Shown: in pieces, positions 7,804 to 15,933 of the stretch
How positions within the stretch are numbered: position 1 is the first letter of the stretch
Layout: each line of letters starts with the position of its first letter
Assembly: GCA_023399595.1 (NCBI GenBank)
Contig: JAEWOR010000002.1
Location: 1-64,000 of the forward strand
Reading direction: 5' to 3'
Source of the DNA: Bacteroidota bacterium
Lineage (GTDB): Bacteria > Bacteroidota > Bacteroidia > Flavobacteriales > Weeksellaceae
DNA: 64,000 nt
Notes under the pieces: generated by a model
What the model was told of the DNA's origin: nothing
What the model saw: the letters and a program-made list of their open reading frames with translations, nothing else
Database searches by the model: none
Made by a program: the position numbers and the translations under genes

Positions 7804-8748
7804 ATGATAGGGAAAGCAAAATCCTGTATTGGAGGTTATTCATTGTTCCATTATGTAATCGATCCGGGTAAGGGATATGAATTGGAAAGGAATAATCTCT
7901 GTGGCGAAACACCTTTGGAAGTTATGCAGGAAATGAAAATCCTGCAGGATTTCAACCAAAGGGCGACCAATAAACTTATTTCGATGGTGCTTTCTCCCCA
8001 TGTTGAAGACGGAGAGAAACTGACTAAAAAGCAACTGCGAGAATTGCTAAGCCAATTTTTTGATGAAATGAATATACACGCTCGAGATAACCAATATCTT
8101 GCATTTGTACATACGGAAAAACGCCACAGACACATCCATATTCTTTTGAACCGCGTGAAAGAAGATTCAAACCTAATTCCGGATCATCATATTGGAAAAC
8201 AAGCTCAATGGGCAGCGCACCGTGTGGCGGAAAAAAACGGACTTATATCTGCCAAACAAATGAGGATTGATAAAATTAAAGCAACAGAAAAAATACACAT
8301 GGGTTCGCAAAAAATCAGAAAAGATATTTACAGAAAACATCTTTTGGTAATAGCCAAAAACCCCGGAACAATGGAAAAATATCTTTCAGAGATGAGAAAA
8401 CTTGGGATTTCATTTATCCCAAGCATTAACAGGCAGGGGCAATTGCAAGGTTTCCGGATTCGGGATTTGGAAACCCAAACCGAGATGAAAGCCAGTGATG
8501 TTCACCGGAAAATGAGTCTGAAAGGTTTAATAAATGCTGGTTTGTATTTTGAAAACCACAATCATCTCAGTACAACAATGAACAATGAAAAAGAGAACAA
8601 AAATATCTTTCATTCCTTAGAAAATTATTCTAATGAACAGAAAACCAAAGAGCAAAAATCTGTACTGGACATTTTGCTCCAACCTTCCTACTCGATGGCA
8701 GAACCGGATAACGATCCGCTTAAAAAGAGAAGAAAAAAACGAAGATAA
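7804..8748 (+). CDS. Relaxase / mobilization nuclease
   Basis: A 314-residue relaxase of the relaxase/mobilization nuclease family. The N-terminus has the likely catalytic tyrosine (GGYSLFHYVID, about residues 9-19). The metal-binding triad follows near 101-115 (VHTEKRHRHIHILLNRV), the HxxxxHxHxxxNR signature. It should nick oriT and lead single-strand transfer using a helper conjugation apparatus. Its start lies 3 bp after mobC. The C-terminal third is charged and probably disordered. No VirD4-type coupling protein or type IV secretion gene is present in the element. Confidence 0.88.
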   Translation: MIGKAKSCIGGYSLFHYVIDPGKGYELERNNLCGETPLEVMQEMKILQDFNQRATNKLISMVLSPHVEDGEKLTKKQLRELLSQFFDEMNIHARDNQYLAFVHTEKRHRHIHILLNRVKEDSNLIPDHHIGKQAQWAAHRVAEKNGLISAKQMRIDKIKATEKIHMGSQKIRKDIYRKHLLVIAKNPGTMEKYLSEMRKLGISFIPSINRQGQLQGFRIRDLETQTEMKASDVHRKMSLKGLINAGLYFENHNHLSTTMNNEKENKNIFHSLENYSNEQKTKEQKSVLDILLQPSYSMAEPDNDPLKKRRKKRR

Positions 8749-8757
8749 TCTAAGCAA

Positions 8758-9243
8758 ATGACAAAGAATTTAAAATTACAGGATGTTTTAATGGTATTTA
8801 TAAAGGAACTTGAAACCGTTAAAACCAAATTAGGAACTGATGAAAAAATTATTTCTGCGACCAACCAAAAACTTGAAGAAATTAAAAATACCGAAGTGAA
8901 AGTGGATTCCTCTTCTTTGGAAGCTATTCTTCAAAGGAATGAAAAGACATTTAAAAAATATGAAGAAGCCTTGAAAAATCTCTCCATTGACCATGAAAAG
9001 AAGATTAAAGCCGCTTCTAAAAAAGCCAATCAATATGAGTTGTATTTTTATTCAGCACTGGCTTTTCTTTTCAGTTTATCCTCTGTTTTTCTGGCTTATG
9101 GTCTAAATCAACATCATCAAAAAAAAGAGGCAGAAAGAAAAATGGAATTTTATTTCAAAGAAGCTGCTTCACGCAATGATTTTTTGAAAGAAAATAATCT
9201 CAAGCAAAAGTATAAAGAATGGAAACTTAAAGAAGCGAAATAG
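8758..9243 (+). CDS. Coiled-coil membrane protein following the relaxase
   Basis: A 161-residue protein with a charged N-terminal coiled coil (about 1-95), one hydrophobic segment (YFYSALAFLFSLSSVFLAYG, about 98-118) and a charged C-terminal tail. It follows the relaxase by 9 bp and is the last gene of the mob operon. Small membrane-anchored coiled-coil proteins are common at the end of Bacteroidetes mob operons. I do not know its function; a link to the transfer apparatus is inferred from position. Confidence 0.7.
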   Translation: MTKNLKLQDVLMVFIKELETVKTKLGTDEKIISATNQKLEEIKNTEVKVDSSSLEAILQRNEKTFKKYEEALKNLSIDHEKKIKAASKKANQYELYFYSALAFLFSLSSVFLAYGLNQHHQKKEAERKMEFYFKEAASRNDFLKENNLKQKYKEWKLKEAK

Positions 9244-9251
9244 AGAAAGAG

Positions 9252-9566
9252 CTAAACAAATATCCTTTTCCACTTGGTAATCGTATTCCTGCTGATCCCG
9301 AAATGTTTGGAAAGTTCGGAATTGTTTAGATGGTGTTTTTTCTGAAAATCCAGTATTTTTAATATGTCTGATTTTGTATAGGAGCGATGTTTTTGGTTGG
9401 CAGATTTGTTTTCGGTGCCGAAGATTTTTTGGTTGATTTTTAGAATATCAATAGCAGATAAGTGTTCTTTTTCCAATAAAGGAAGGCGTTTTCCCCGTTT
9501 CTCCGGATATTTGGAGGAGATGATATCCTTGAAAATTTGCTGATAATTAATACCCGAGTTTTGCAT
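9252..9566 (-). CDS. Small HTH protein (transposase-like DNA-binding domain)
   Basis: A 104-residue protein whose C-terminus is a homeodomain-like HTH: YTKSDILKILDFQKKHHL, then NSELSKHFGISRNTITKWKR. The N-terminal half (YQQIFKDIISSKYPEKR) is not recognised. It ends the minus-strand block that starts near 14776 and overlaps the preceding gene by 20 bp. Its C-terminal layout resembles the 144-residue HTH protein at the other end of the small-gene array (10276-10710). It is probably a regulator; no transposase catalytic domain is present. Confidence 0.7.
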   Translation of the reverse strand: MQNSGINYQQIFKDIISSKYPEKRGKRLPLLEKEHLSAIDILKINQKIFGTENKSANQKHRSYTKSDILKILDFQKKHHLNNSELSKHFGISRNTITKWKRIFV

Positions 9567-9762
9567 AGGTTTTCTTGATTTTTATTTGATACACAATATT
9601 ATCTTTAAAACGTACCAGCAGATAGTACTTCTTTCCGATCCAATTGGTTTTGAGGTGATACGTCCAAATTTCTGCGTGGTAATAATTGAATTCTGAACCC
9701 AAATTATCAATTACAAACGACTTGTCTTTCCCTATCAAATACAGGTAATCTGAAAGTTTCAT
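9547..9762 (-). CDS. Small protein, tandem paralogue 3
   Basis: A 71-residue protein, GKDKSFVIDNLG, then IWTYHLKTNWIG, then YYLLVRFKDNIVYQIKI. It shares with the two upstream genes the pattern K-S-x-(V/I)-(I/L), W-x-Y, then a hydrophobic strand ending (V)-x-x-I-x-I. I do not recognise a family; the fold looks like a small alpha/beta domain. The three genes plus flanking HTH genes form one operon with overlaps or gaps of at most 11 bp. Confidence 0.65.
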   Translation of the reverse strand: MKLSDYLYLIGKDKSFVIDNLGSEFNYYHAEIWTYHLKTNWIGKKYYLLVRFKDNIVYQIKIKKTYAKLGY

Positions 9763-9773
9763 TTTGTTCTGAT

Positions 9774-10016
9774 TTAATAGATATATTCTCGGATTTTGTT
9801 GCCCAGCAGATAATCGGTTATTTGAATGTCGTAAACTTCTTCTCCTGCAAAGAACAGAATCATTTCACGGTAGAAAATCCAGTTTCGGATCAGTTCATAT
9901 TTCCAGACATCAAAACCGGAATGGTAACTACCATAGTCCATGTACTGCAATACTTGGGTTTTTGTTTTTCCTTTTAATGCAGATCCCAAAATGGATGGTT
10001 TTTGCGGACGCTTCAT
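9774..10016 (-). CDS. Small protein, tandem paralogue 2
   Basis: An 80-residue protein with GKTKTQVLQYMDYG, VWKYELIRNWIFYR and EEVYDIQITDYLLG. The NWI block and W-x-Y spacing match paralogue 3; the DIxIT-x-Y-xxG ending matches paralogue 1. It lies 11 bp after paralogue 3's upstream boundary and 5 bp after paralogue 1 in the same operon. Function unknown. Confidence 0.65.
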   Translation of the reverse strand: MKRPQKPSILGSALKGKTKTQVLQYMDYGSYHSGFDVWKYELIRNWIFYREMILFFAGEEVYDIQITDYLLGNKIREYIY

Positions 10017-10021
10017 TGCTG

Positions 10022-10312
10022 CTAAAATTTTACGGATGAGATTTTAAATGGTGGATTTTCGCTTTTGCTGAAAAATATATTGTGCTGAGGAATTCCCATA
10101 ATATACTCTGTAATCACGATATCATCGACTTTTCCATTTTTAAAAAAGAAACAGATTTCATCTTTAAAAATTAGGAATCTCCTCTTGCTATAAAACCATA
10201 GATTTTCGTCTGAAATAGTTTGTGGATTTCCCCATTCAGTAAGAATCTGGCTTTTGCTGCTGCCGAAATATTTTTTCAAATAGTTTTGGAGTTTCTGTAT
10301 TTGCTTATCCAT
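10022..10312 (-). CDS. Small protein, tandem paralogue 1
   Basis: A 96-residue protein with GSSKSQILTEWGNPQ, LWFYSKRRFLIF and GKVDDIVITEYIMG. It is the longest of the three related small proteins and has an extra C-terminal tail. Its start lies inside the end of the upstream HTH gene (37-bp overlap), so translation is probably coupled. The KSQIL..WGNP pattern recalls small lipoprotein-like BamE folds, but there is no signal peptide, so I do not assign it. Confidence 0.65.
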   Translation of the reverse strand: MDKQIQKLQNYLKKYFGSSKSQILTEWGNPQTISDENLWFYSKRRFLIFKDEICFFFKNGKVDDIVITEYIMGIPQHNIFFSKSENPPFKISSVKF

Positions 10313-10710
10313 TTGTACAAAGTGGTTTTGGGAATACCATATTTTTCAATAACTTGTATTTTTGTCATTTGTTCAGTTTCTATCTGTTCCAAAACAAAAT
10401 TGATAATTTCTTTGGTATAGATGTTTTTCCGGAATTGCGGTGAAGATGATTTTTTGCTTTTAGTACTTTTTACTCCTGCTGATGGAGGAGCGTACAGGAT
10501 TAGGTGTTGTGTATAAATCCGGAAAAAATCATAATCCAAAATTTTACTCCAATTTAGGAGGATTTCTGTATCCATACTTTTTTGAGAAAACATTGTTTTA
10601 ATTTCTTCTTCCGTGCATTTAAAGAAATTACAGAGGCGGGACATTTCTATCCCGCTTTCTGTAACTCTCTCTTCAATCATTTGTCCTATGTGGATGTTTT
10701 TGAAGATCAT
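10276..10710 (-). CDS. Transposase-like HTH regulator, common Chryseobacterium family
   Basis: A 144-residue protein. The N-terminal part (NIHIGQMIEERVTESGIEMS, then FFKCTEEEIKTMFSQ and ILLNWSKILDYDFFRIYTQH) looks like a divergent XRE-type domain. The C-terminal part (NIYTKEIINFVLEQIE, then MTKIQVIEKYGIPKTTLYKW) is a homeodomain-like HTH of the transposase type. Proteins of this shape are numerous in Chryseobacterium-group genomes and are often annotated transposase although no nuclease domain exists. Its start shares a base with the stop of the upstream secreted-protein gene, so it may regulate that operon. Confidence 0.75.
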   Translation of the reverse strand: MIFKNIHIGQMIEERVTESGIEMSRLCNFFKCTEEEIKTMFSQKSMDTEILLNWSKILDYDFFRIYTQHLILYAPPSAGVKSTKSKKSSSPQFRKNIYTKEIINFVLEQIETEQMTKIQVIEKYGIPKTTLYKWISKYRNSKTI

Positions 10711-11645
10711 TATTTTATTTTCACGATTCTTATTAGTTTAGTGAAATCTAGTCCTGTAGGAGTTACGATATTATTATATGTAGTTGGATTTCCGGTTATA
10801 CTATCAGTACCTGCGACATCAACACTTCCTAATCCATCAGGTTTATTTATGACCATTCGTATTAAGGTGAATTTATTAAAATATTTTGCTATTATTGGTG
10901 TGGAGTTGGGCTGACTTAAATCTGCATTAGAGCGTTCATATGATTTTCTTACTCCATTGAAATTAACCCATGTAGTTCCATTATCCGTAGAGTATTGAAT
11001 TATAATATCCAAAACAATCCTTTCTCCTTCAGTGATGTTACCATGACCTTCTTCTGAATTAACAACATCTGCCCTTCCGGGGTTGAAACATACTGTTCCG
11101 GATATTTCGTAATATCCATCATAAAGCAAATTGAAAGTGCTAGTATTTACATCGTAAATTGCAGTTTGATTAATTACAACATCACTACTTGTAAATTTTA
11201 CAGGTATATAATTATCTGGATTATGATTAAGTCCGTACGCTACATATTGAGAATTATTTGATTTGAATGCTGTAAAAGGTTTTTCAGTCTTGAAGCCAAC
11301 CCATCTGCCATTTTCTCCAACAGTTTTATCAAAATAATAATATCCAATATTTAAAACATTGATGGTCTTATCATCGGTTTCATTAATGGATAATGGTTCT
11401 GTCAAATAAACTATAGCCCCTTCTTGGTCAGTACTATATAAACCATTTTTTGATTTTAATTCCGATCCTTTTATTCTCGGAGCAATCATTCCATCAATAG
11501 CGATGTTTGAATTAGGTGTGGCAGAAATATCCAGAGTTGCTTTTGGATTGGAATTGTTTATTCCCACGCCTCCTTGTTGTGCATATACCAAAAATGGTAA
11601 TAACAATAACGATATATGTAAAAATATATTAATCATTTTATTCAT
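10710..11645 (-). CDS. Secreted protein with shared GxGIN N-domain and C1q-like C-domain
   Basis: A 311-residue exported protein. The signal peptide (ISLLLLPFLVYAQQ) leads into a domain shared with the two genes upstream: GGVGINNSNPKATLDISA, then GMIAPRIKGSELKSK, then EGAIVYLTEPL and IGYYYFDKTVG..GRWV. The C-terminal half (YDGYYEISGTVCFNPGR, later YSTDNGTTWVNFNG and LIRMVINKPDG) resembles C1q/TNF-type jelly rolls that form trimers. It is likely a surface or secreted trimeric structural protein. Paralogue of 11664-12572, which it follows by 18 bp. Confidence 0.7.
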   Translation of the reverse strand: MNKMINIFLHISLLLLPFLVYAQQGGVGINNSNPKATLDISATPNSNIAIDGMIAPRIKGSELKSKNGLYSTDQEGAIVYLTEPLSINETDDKTINVLNIGYYYFDKTVGENGRWVGFKTEKPFTAFKSNNSQYVAYGLNHNPDNYIPVKFTSSDVVINQTAIYDVNTSTFNLLYDGYYEISGTVCFNPGRADVVNSEEGHGNITEGERIVLDIIIQYSTDNGTTWVNFNGVRKSYERSNADLSQPNSTPIIAKYFNKFTLIRMVINKPDGLGSVDVAGTDSITGNPTTYNNIVTPTGLDFTKLIRIVKIK

Positions 11646-11663
11646 AAAAACACATTTTACTTG

Positions 11664-12572
11664 TTATTGTATTTGCTGTATTTTAATCAGTTTTGTGAAG
11701 TCTAAACCTGTAGGCTGATTAATATTTTGGTATGTTGTTGGATTTCCTGTCGTAGAGTCTGTACCTGCCACTTCATTATTTTGAATGTTAGGCCGGTTTA
11801 AAACCAATCTAATTAAGGTACCTGCATTTAATTTTCTCAGAGCAACCGGGGTTGAAATAGGAATATTCAAATCTCCATTTGAGGTATTATAAATCATCCT
11901 CATACCAGTAATCCCATTCCAGGAAGAACCGCTGTCGGTTGAGAATTGAACCTGTACATTGATAATCACTCTCTCGTCATCTATTAAAGCACCATGACCT
12001 TCGGAATCGTTACCGGACCATCTGCCAGGGTTAAAACATATTGTTCCTGTAAATTCATATAACCCATCTTTTAGTAGTGTAAAATAGCTGGTTGAAGGAT
12101 CAAAAATTGTTGCTTGATTTATCAAGGAATCTGTGTTTGTAAATGTTGCTGTAATATTTGTTCCAGGATTATTATTAAGTGTGCTTGCCACATATTGGTT
12201 AGAACTGGATTTAAAAAATGTAACAGGTTTTTCATTTTCAATTCTTACCCATCTTCCGGAAGTTCCCAAATTCTTATCAAAATAGAAATATCCGATAGAA
12301 GTAACGTTGGTCGTTTTATCATCTGTTGCAGAAGCATCTAAAGGTTCGGTAATATATACAATTGCTGCCTCTTGTTCCGATGTATATAGACTTCCTTTTG
12401 CTTTTATTTCAGAACCTTTTAGTCTTGGAGCTATAATGCCATCTATTTTATTATTATCAGTGGGAGATGCTGCAATATCTAAAGTTGCTTTTGGAGTTTG
12501 GGTATTAATTCCGACTTGAGCATAAAGGGATATATTGAAAAATAGCATCCATAATAAAAAATTAATTTTCAT
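11664..12572 (-). CDS. Secreted protein, paralogue with C1q-like C-domain
   Basis: A 302-residue exported protein with a signal peptide (FLLWMLFFNISLYAQ) and the same two-domain plan as its downstream neighbour: VGINTQTPKATLDIAAS, GIIAPRLKGSEIKAK and IGYFYFDKNLGTSGRWV, then LKDGLYEFTGTICFNPGRW and AGTLIRLVLNRPN. Both paralogues end with near-identical AGTDS.TGNPTTY and PTGLDFTKLI motifs, indicating a recent duplication. The domain order suggests an oligomeric surface protein; no catalytic residues are evident. Confidence 0.7.
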   Translation of the reverse strand: MKINFLLWMLFFNISLYAQVGINTQTPKATLDIAASPTDNNKIDGIIAPRLKGSEIKAKGSLYTSEQEAAIVYITEPLDASATDDKTTNVTSIGYFYFDKNLGTSGRWVRIENEKPVTFFKSSSNQYVASTLNNNPGTNITATFTNTDSLINQATIFDPSTSYFTLLKDGLYEFTGTICFNPGRWSGNDSEGHGALIDDERVIINVQVQFSTDSGSSWNGITGMRMIYNTSNGDLNIPISTPVALRKLNAGTLIRLVLNRPNIQNNEVAGTDSTTGNPTTYQNINQPTGLDFTKLIKIQQIQ

Positions 12573-12648
12573 CTTTTTTTGTTTAAGTTGATAAAACTTG
12601 CTGAATGTTTAAATCCAGCAAGCAAATAATTTGTGTTTTTAGAGTTTC

Positions 12649-14115
12649 TTACTTTGAAAGTAACTGATTGATTTGTTCCTGCTGTTGTTTTACAATTTCT
12701 TTCAGTTCGTCAATTTGTTTTTGCTGCTCAATCGTATGCAGGTATAATTCTTCTACTTTTTCCAACGATTTCATTTGCATATCTTCTAAATTGTAGAATC
12801 CTGCTTTTTTAATTTCTGAAGCAGAAGTTACACCTGGCAAGTGATGGTTTTCTTTTAAATAATTTTCCACATCATATAGGTTAGAAACAAATTTGTAATC
12901 ACCTTTCAGGGTAGAATTTCCCGTATAATATTTTTGAAAAACATAATCAGGGACATTAAGAGTGGTTGCATTGACAGCATAGCTTGTAGCATTGACACCT
13001 CCATAAACACGTAAAGTTTCTGTGGAGAATCTTGTAGGCATTGTATTGAGATCACCACCTATAGCCATCCAACCACCGCCGGTTCCTACAGTTCCGTTAG
13101 TACCCAGAAAAGTAGTAATAATATTATATCTTCTCGCATCATCTGCTCCGGAACCTACTTGGAATATAGGATCTTCAGGTAAATTTTGAGCTGGATCGGT
13201 AGTGGTAAATGTATTCACATTGAATCTTCCAATAGTTACACTGCTTCTTGCAGGCGCAACAGTACCAACACCCATCGCCACCGCATGATTAGCTTTTGCC
13301 TGGGCATTATTACCAAAGGCGAAAGCATATTGCCCTGTTGCGGTGCTTCCATTACCTCCCCCTGCAAAAGACTGAGCTCCAGTAGCTGTTGTATTATTAC
13401 CTATAGCAATAGATTCTGTACCAACAGCTTTAGAATTATTCCCGAATGCAGCCGAGTTTGTACCAGATGCCTCAACAGAAGTACCATAAGCCATAGAATT
13501 ATTTCCTGATGCGACAGGTGCATTACCTCCAGCAAATGAATTTCCACCAACGCTTTTCGCTACATCTGGATCTTGTCCACCAACTCTTGTAGCACCGTTC
13601 ACGTGCAAATCCACTTTTGCAGAACCGCTCGCAGTTGATTCAAAAACTTTATCTCTCCAGATAGAAACAGCTCCACTCTGGTATATCGCTTGATTGTTGG
13701 CATCTGCCGGAGTAGATGTTCCCGCTTGGTTCCAAGGTTCTTTGTAAGTTGTAACTGCTGTAGGATTGGCGATTTTCATCCAACGACCTGCATTTCCTAC
13801 TGTTTTATCGAAGTAGTAGTAACCAATAGTCGTTACATTGGTGGTTTTATCCGTTGTTCCAGATACGGCTTCTGTGACATATACAATAGCTCCGTCTTGC
13901 GCAGTTGTATATAATGCATCTTTAGATTTCAGTTCTGAACCTTTAAGGCGTGGAGCAATAAAACCATCTATTCTTGTGGAGATAGAAGGTGATGCAACAA
14001 CATCCAAGGTTGCAGCTGGAGTAGGCGTATTGATTCCAACACGACCTTCTTGTTGAGCGTAAGCAAGCGATCCAGCCACGAGTAAAGTTCCTAATAATAT
14101 TGATTTTTTATTCAT
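12649..14115 (-). CDS. YadA-head / tail-fibre-like secreted trimeric protein
   Basis: A 488-residue exported protein. After the signal peptide (ILLGTLLVAGSLAYAQQ) come the shared N-domain (GRVGINTPTPAATLDVVAS, GFIAPRLKGSELKSK, IGYYYFDKTVG) and then left-handed beta-roll repeats of YadA/Hia head type (SMAYGTSVEASGTNSAAFG, then NSKAVGTESIAIGNNTTATG, and AFAFGNNAQAKANHAVAMG). The C-terminus has the flavobacterial tail-fibre pattern (VENYLKENHHLPGV, DMQMKSLEKVEELYLH) and a terminal coiled coil. There is no beta-barrel anchor, so it is not a complete type V autotransporter. The gene is visibly GC-richer than its neighbours. Adhesin or appendage role is inferred. Confidence 0.78.
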   Translation of the reverse strand: MNKKSILLGTLLVAGSLAYAQQEGRVGINTPTPAATLDVVASPSISTRIDGFIAPRLKGSELKSKDALYTTAQDGAIVYVTEAVSGTTDKTTNVTTIGYYYFDKTVGNAGRWMKIANPTAVTTYKEPWNQAGTSTPADANNQAIYQSGAVSIWRDKVFESTASGSAKVDLHVNGATRVGGQDPDVAKSVGGNSFAGGNAPVASGNNSMAYGTSVEASGTNSAAFGNNSKAVGTESIAIGNNTTATGAQSFAGGGNGSTATGQYAFAFGNNAQAKANHAVAMGVGTVAPARSSVTIGRFNVNTFTTTDPAQNLPEDPIFQVGSGADDARRYNIITTFLGTNGTVGTGGGWMAIGGDLNTMPTRFSTETLRVYGGVNATSYAVNATTLNVPDYVFQKYYTGNSTLKGDYKFVSNLYDVENYLKENHHLPGVTSASEIKKAGFYNLEDMQMKSLEKVEELYLHTIEQQKQIDELKEIVKQQQEQINQLLSK

Positions 14116-14170
14116 TTCTTAATTTTATATATTGTTATTTAAGTCTTTTAAATTTGTTATGGGGGTGAGA

Positions 14171-14776
14171 TTAGGAAATTGGTGGAGGTCTCACCCGATG
14201 ATTGAATGAGATAATTTTATTATAACTATTTTCATTGTAAAATGTACTGTTTTTGAATGCCCCTGAATTTTGAATAGTTTTTTCTTCTTCATAGGGAATT
14301 ATACCTTCAGTATGAAAAAAATAAGGTGCGATACCTATTGTATTGCAATTTCCCGATAGAGAGATAAATGTCTTTTGGCTGTTGCTGTCCAGAAATGTGT
14401 AATCGGATTTTATTTTGCCGTCCGTAGTAATTCTATCGTATTTTTTTGAATGGGTCTCCTTATCAAATACTTTTTTGGCAAGAGCTGATGGTTTTAGCCC
14501 GACTGAATCGGGATTTTTACTTTTAATGATTACAACATTGCTGAGTGCTTCTGTATTTGTAACGAAGGCGTTTGCTGAAAGATAAATTTTAGTGGGAATG
14601 CGATTTTCTGGTGTGGAAATAAATGCCTTATCAGATATGGATAATGCAGAGGAATCGGTAATATAGATTTGAGAGAATCCATTTTGAAAAAAAACAAAAG
14701 TAAATACCTGCAATATCTTAGATGCAAGATTGAGGTATTTACTTCTGATAAAGCTTAAGGATAAACTTTTTTCCAC
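14171..14776 (-). CDS. Unknown exported protein heading the surface-protein operon
   Basis: A 201-residue protein with an N-terminal hydrophobic segment (ILQVFTFVFFQNGFSQ) that is probably a signal peptide or anchor, followed by a polar region (YITDSSALSISDKAF, later ALAKKVFDKETHSKK). I do not recognise a family. It lies 55 bp upstream of the trimeric-head gene in the same direction and is probably the first gene of that operon. Confidence 0.6.
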   Translation of the reverse strand: MEKSLSLSFIRSKYLNLASKILQVFTFVFFQNGFSQIYITDSSALSISDKAFISTPENRIPTKIYLSANAFVTNTEALSNVVIIKSKNPDSVGLKPSALAKKVFDKETHSKKYDRITTDGKIKSDYTFLDSNSQKTFISLSGNCNTIGIAPYFFHTEGIIPYEEEKTIQNSGAFKNSTFYNENSYNKIISFNHRVRPPPIS

Positions 14777-14904
14777 TATTTGAATTTTCTGTGGGCAAAA
14801 GTATACCTCAGTTTAGTGATTTATGATTTCAGAATATCGGATATAAGTAATTCCCAATAATTTGAAACAATTGATAATTGTAATTGTTTGATTATCAGAA
14901 AGTA

Positions 14905-15933
14905 TTAGTCTGATGTTTGTTTCCTGAAATCTCCGGGTGAAATCCCATATTTATTTTTAAATGCTCTGTAAAATGTAACTTTGGAACTGAAACCGCTATT
15001 TATAGAGATGGTTTCGATGTCCGTTTGGGTTTTTGTAAGAAGAGTTTCGGCATATTCCAAACGATGTTGGTTGACATATTGGGTAAAGTTGCAGTTTAGC
15101 TTTTCATTCATTACCTGACTAAGGGAATGTTTGGTCGTATTCAGCATATTTGCCATATCTTCCTGCTTTAGAGACGGATCAAGAAAATAACTTTTGTCAA
15201 CCATTAATAATCTTTGTACCAAATCATTTGCGGTCTCAGTGTTAAGAGAAGATTTGCTGTATTTGGATGAATTCTTCGGAGTATTCTGCTCATTATTAAG
15301 GTGGAGTATGTTCTTCTGCTCAGGATTTTCTTTGGCTGTGAGCAAATCGGTAATTTGTTTTAAATAGAGATAGCTATAAGTGGATATAAATAAAGCATTA
15401 TATCCCAAAAACCAAAACGACACACTTGAATCTAAAGGAAAAATATTTAAGAAAAAATCAAAGTTTAGTATGATTCCGGAAGAAACTAATATAATGTGTA
15501 ATGTTGATTTTGTACTGTTTTCAATATTCGTTTTTAGATGAGATATAAGTTCTATTAAAAGGGAAATAATTAAGAATATACTGTTAATAAGCAAAATGTA
15601 TGGTGTTGTTAGCAAGAAAAATACAACAATTTCTATAACTGCAAAAAGCGGTATCAAAAAGAACATATTCCAGATATACCACTTTGCAGGGATATTGAGC
15701 TCTTTAAAAAATGGATTTGATGAAAAGATATATGTTAAAACTATTAAGAGGAGAAGCCAGTTCTCTTGATAAACGTAAAACAGTATTAATAGGACACTGT
15801 TTACCAGCATAGTCGTTATATAAACAATATTTTTGTTCCTGTTTCCAACTGTTTTAAGAACAATTGTCAATCCCAGAATGATTGCCGATAAAGTGATAAT
15901 TAGCGTCAGAAATTGTATAATGTATGTTTCCAT
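14905..15933 (-). CDS. Membrane-bound AraC-family regulator
   Basis: A 342-residue protein. The N-terminal 200 residues contain about six hydrophobic helices (for example FLTLIITLSAIILGLTIVL). The C-terminal 100 residues are an AraC-type double HTH: QEDMANMLNTTKHSLSQVMN, then FTQYVNQHRLEYAETLL, then ISINSGFSSKVTFYRAFKN and YGISPGDFRKQ. Such membrane-tethered AraC proteins are typical of Bacteroidetes. Its ATG directly follows the stop of the paralogous upstream gene with no gap, so the two are co-translated. They may control the adjacent surface-protein operon; that is inference. Confidence 0.82.
   Translation of the reverse strand: METYIIQFLTLIITLSAIILGLTIVLKTVGNRNKNIVYITTMLVNSVLLILFYVYQENWLLLLIVLTYIFSSNPFFKELNIPAKWYIWNMFFLIPLFAVIEIVVFFLLTTPYILLINSIFLIISLLIELISHLKTNIENSTKSTLHIILVSSGIILNFDFFLNIFPLDSSVSFWFLGYNALFISTYSYLYLKQITDLLTAKENPEQKNILHLNNEQNTPKNSSKYSKSSLNTETANDLVQRLLMVDKSYFLDPSLKQEDMANMLNTTKHSLSQVMNEKLNCNFTQYVNQHRLEYAETLLTKTQTDIETISINSGFSSKVTFYRAFKNKYGISPGDFRKQTSD

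Noticed and set aside
13186..14056. Several plus-strand open frames opposite the trimeric-head gene
   Set aside because: They are Ser/Cys-rich antisense frames produced by the repeat-rich minus-strand gene, with no protein-like features.
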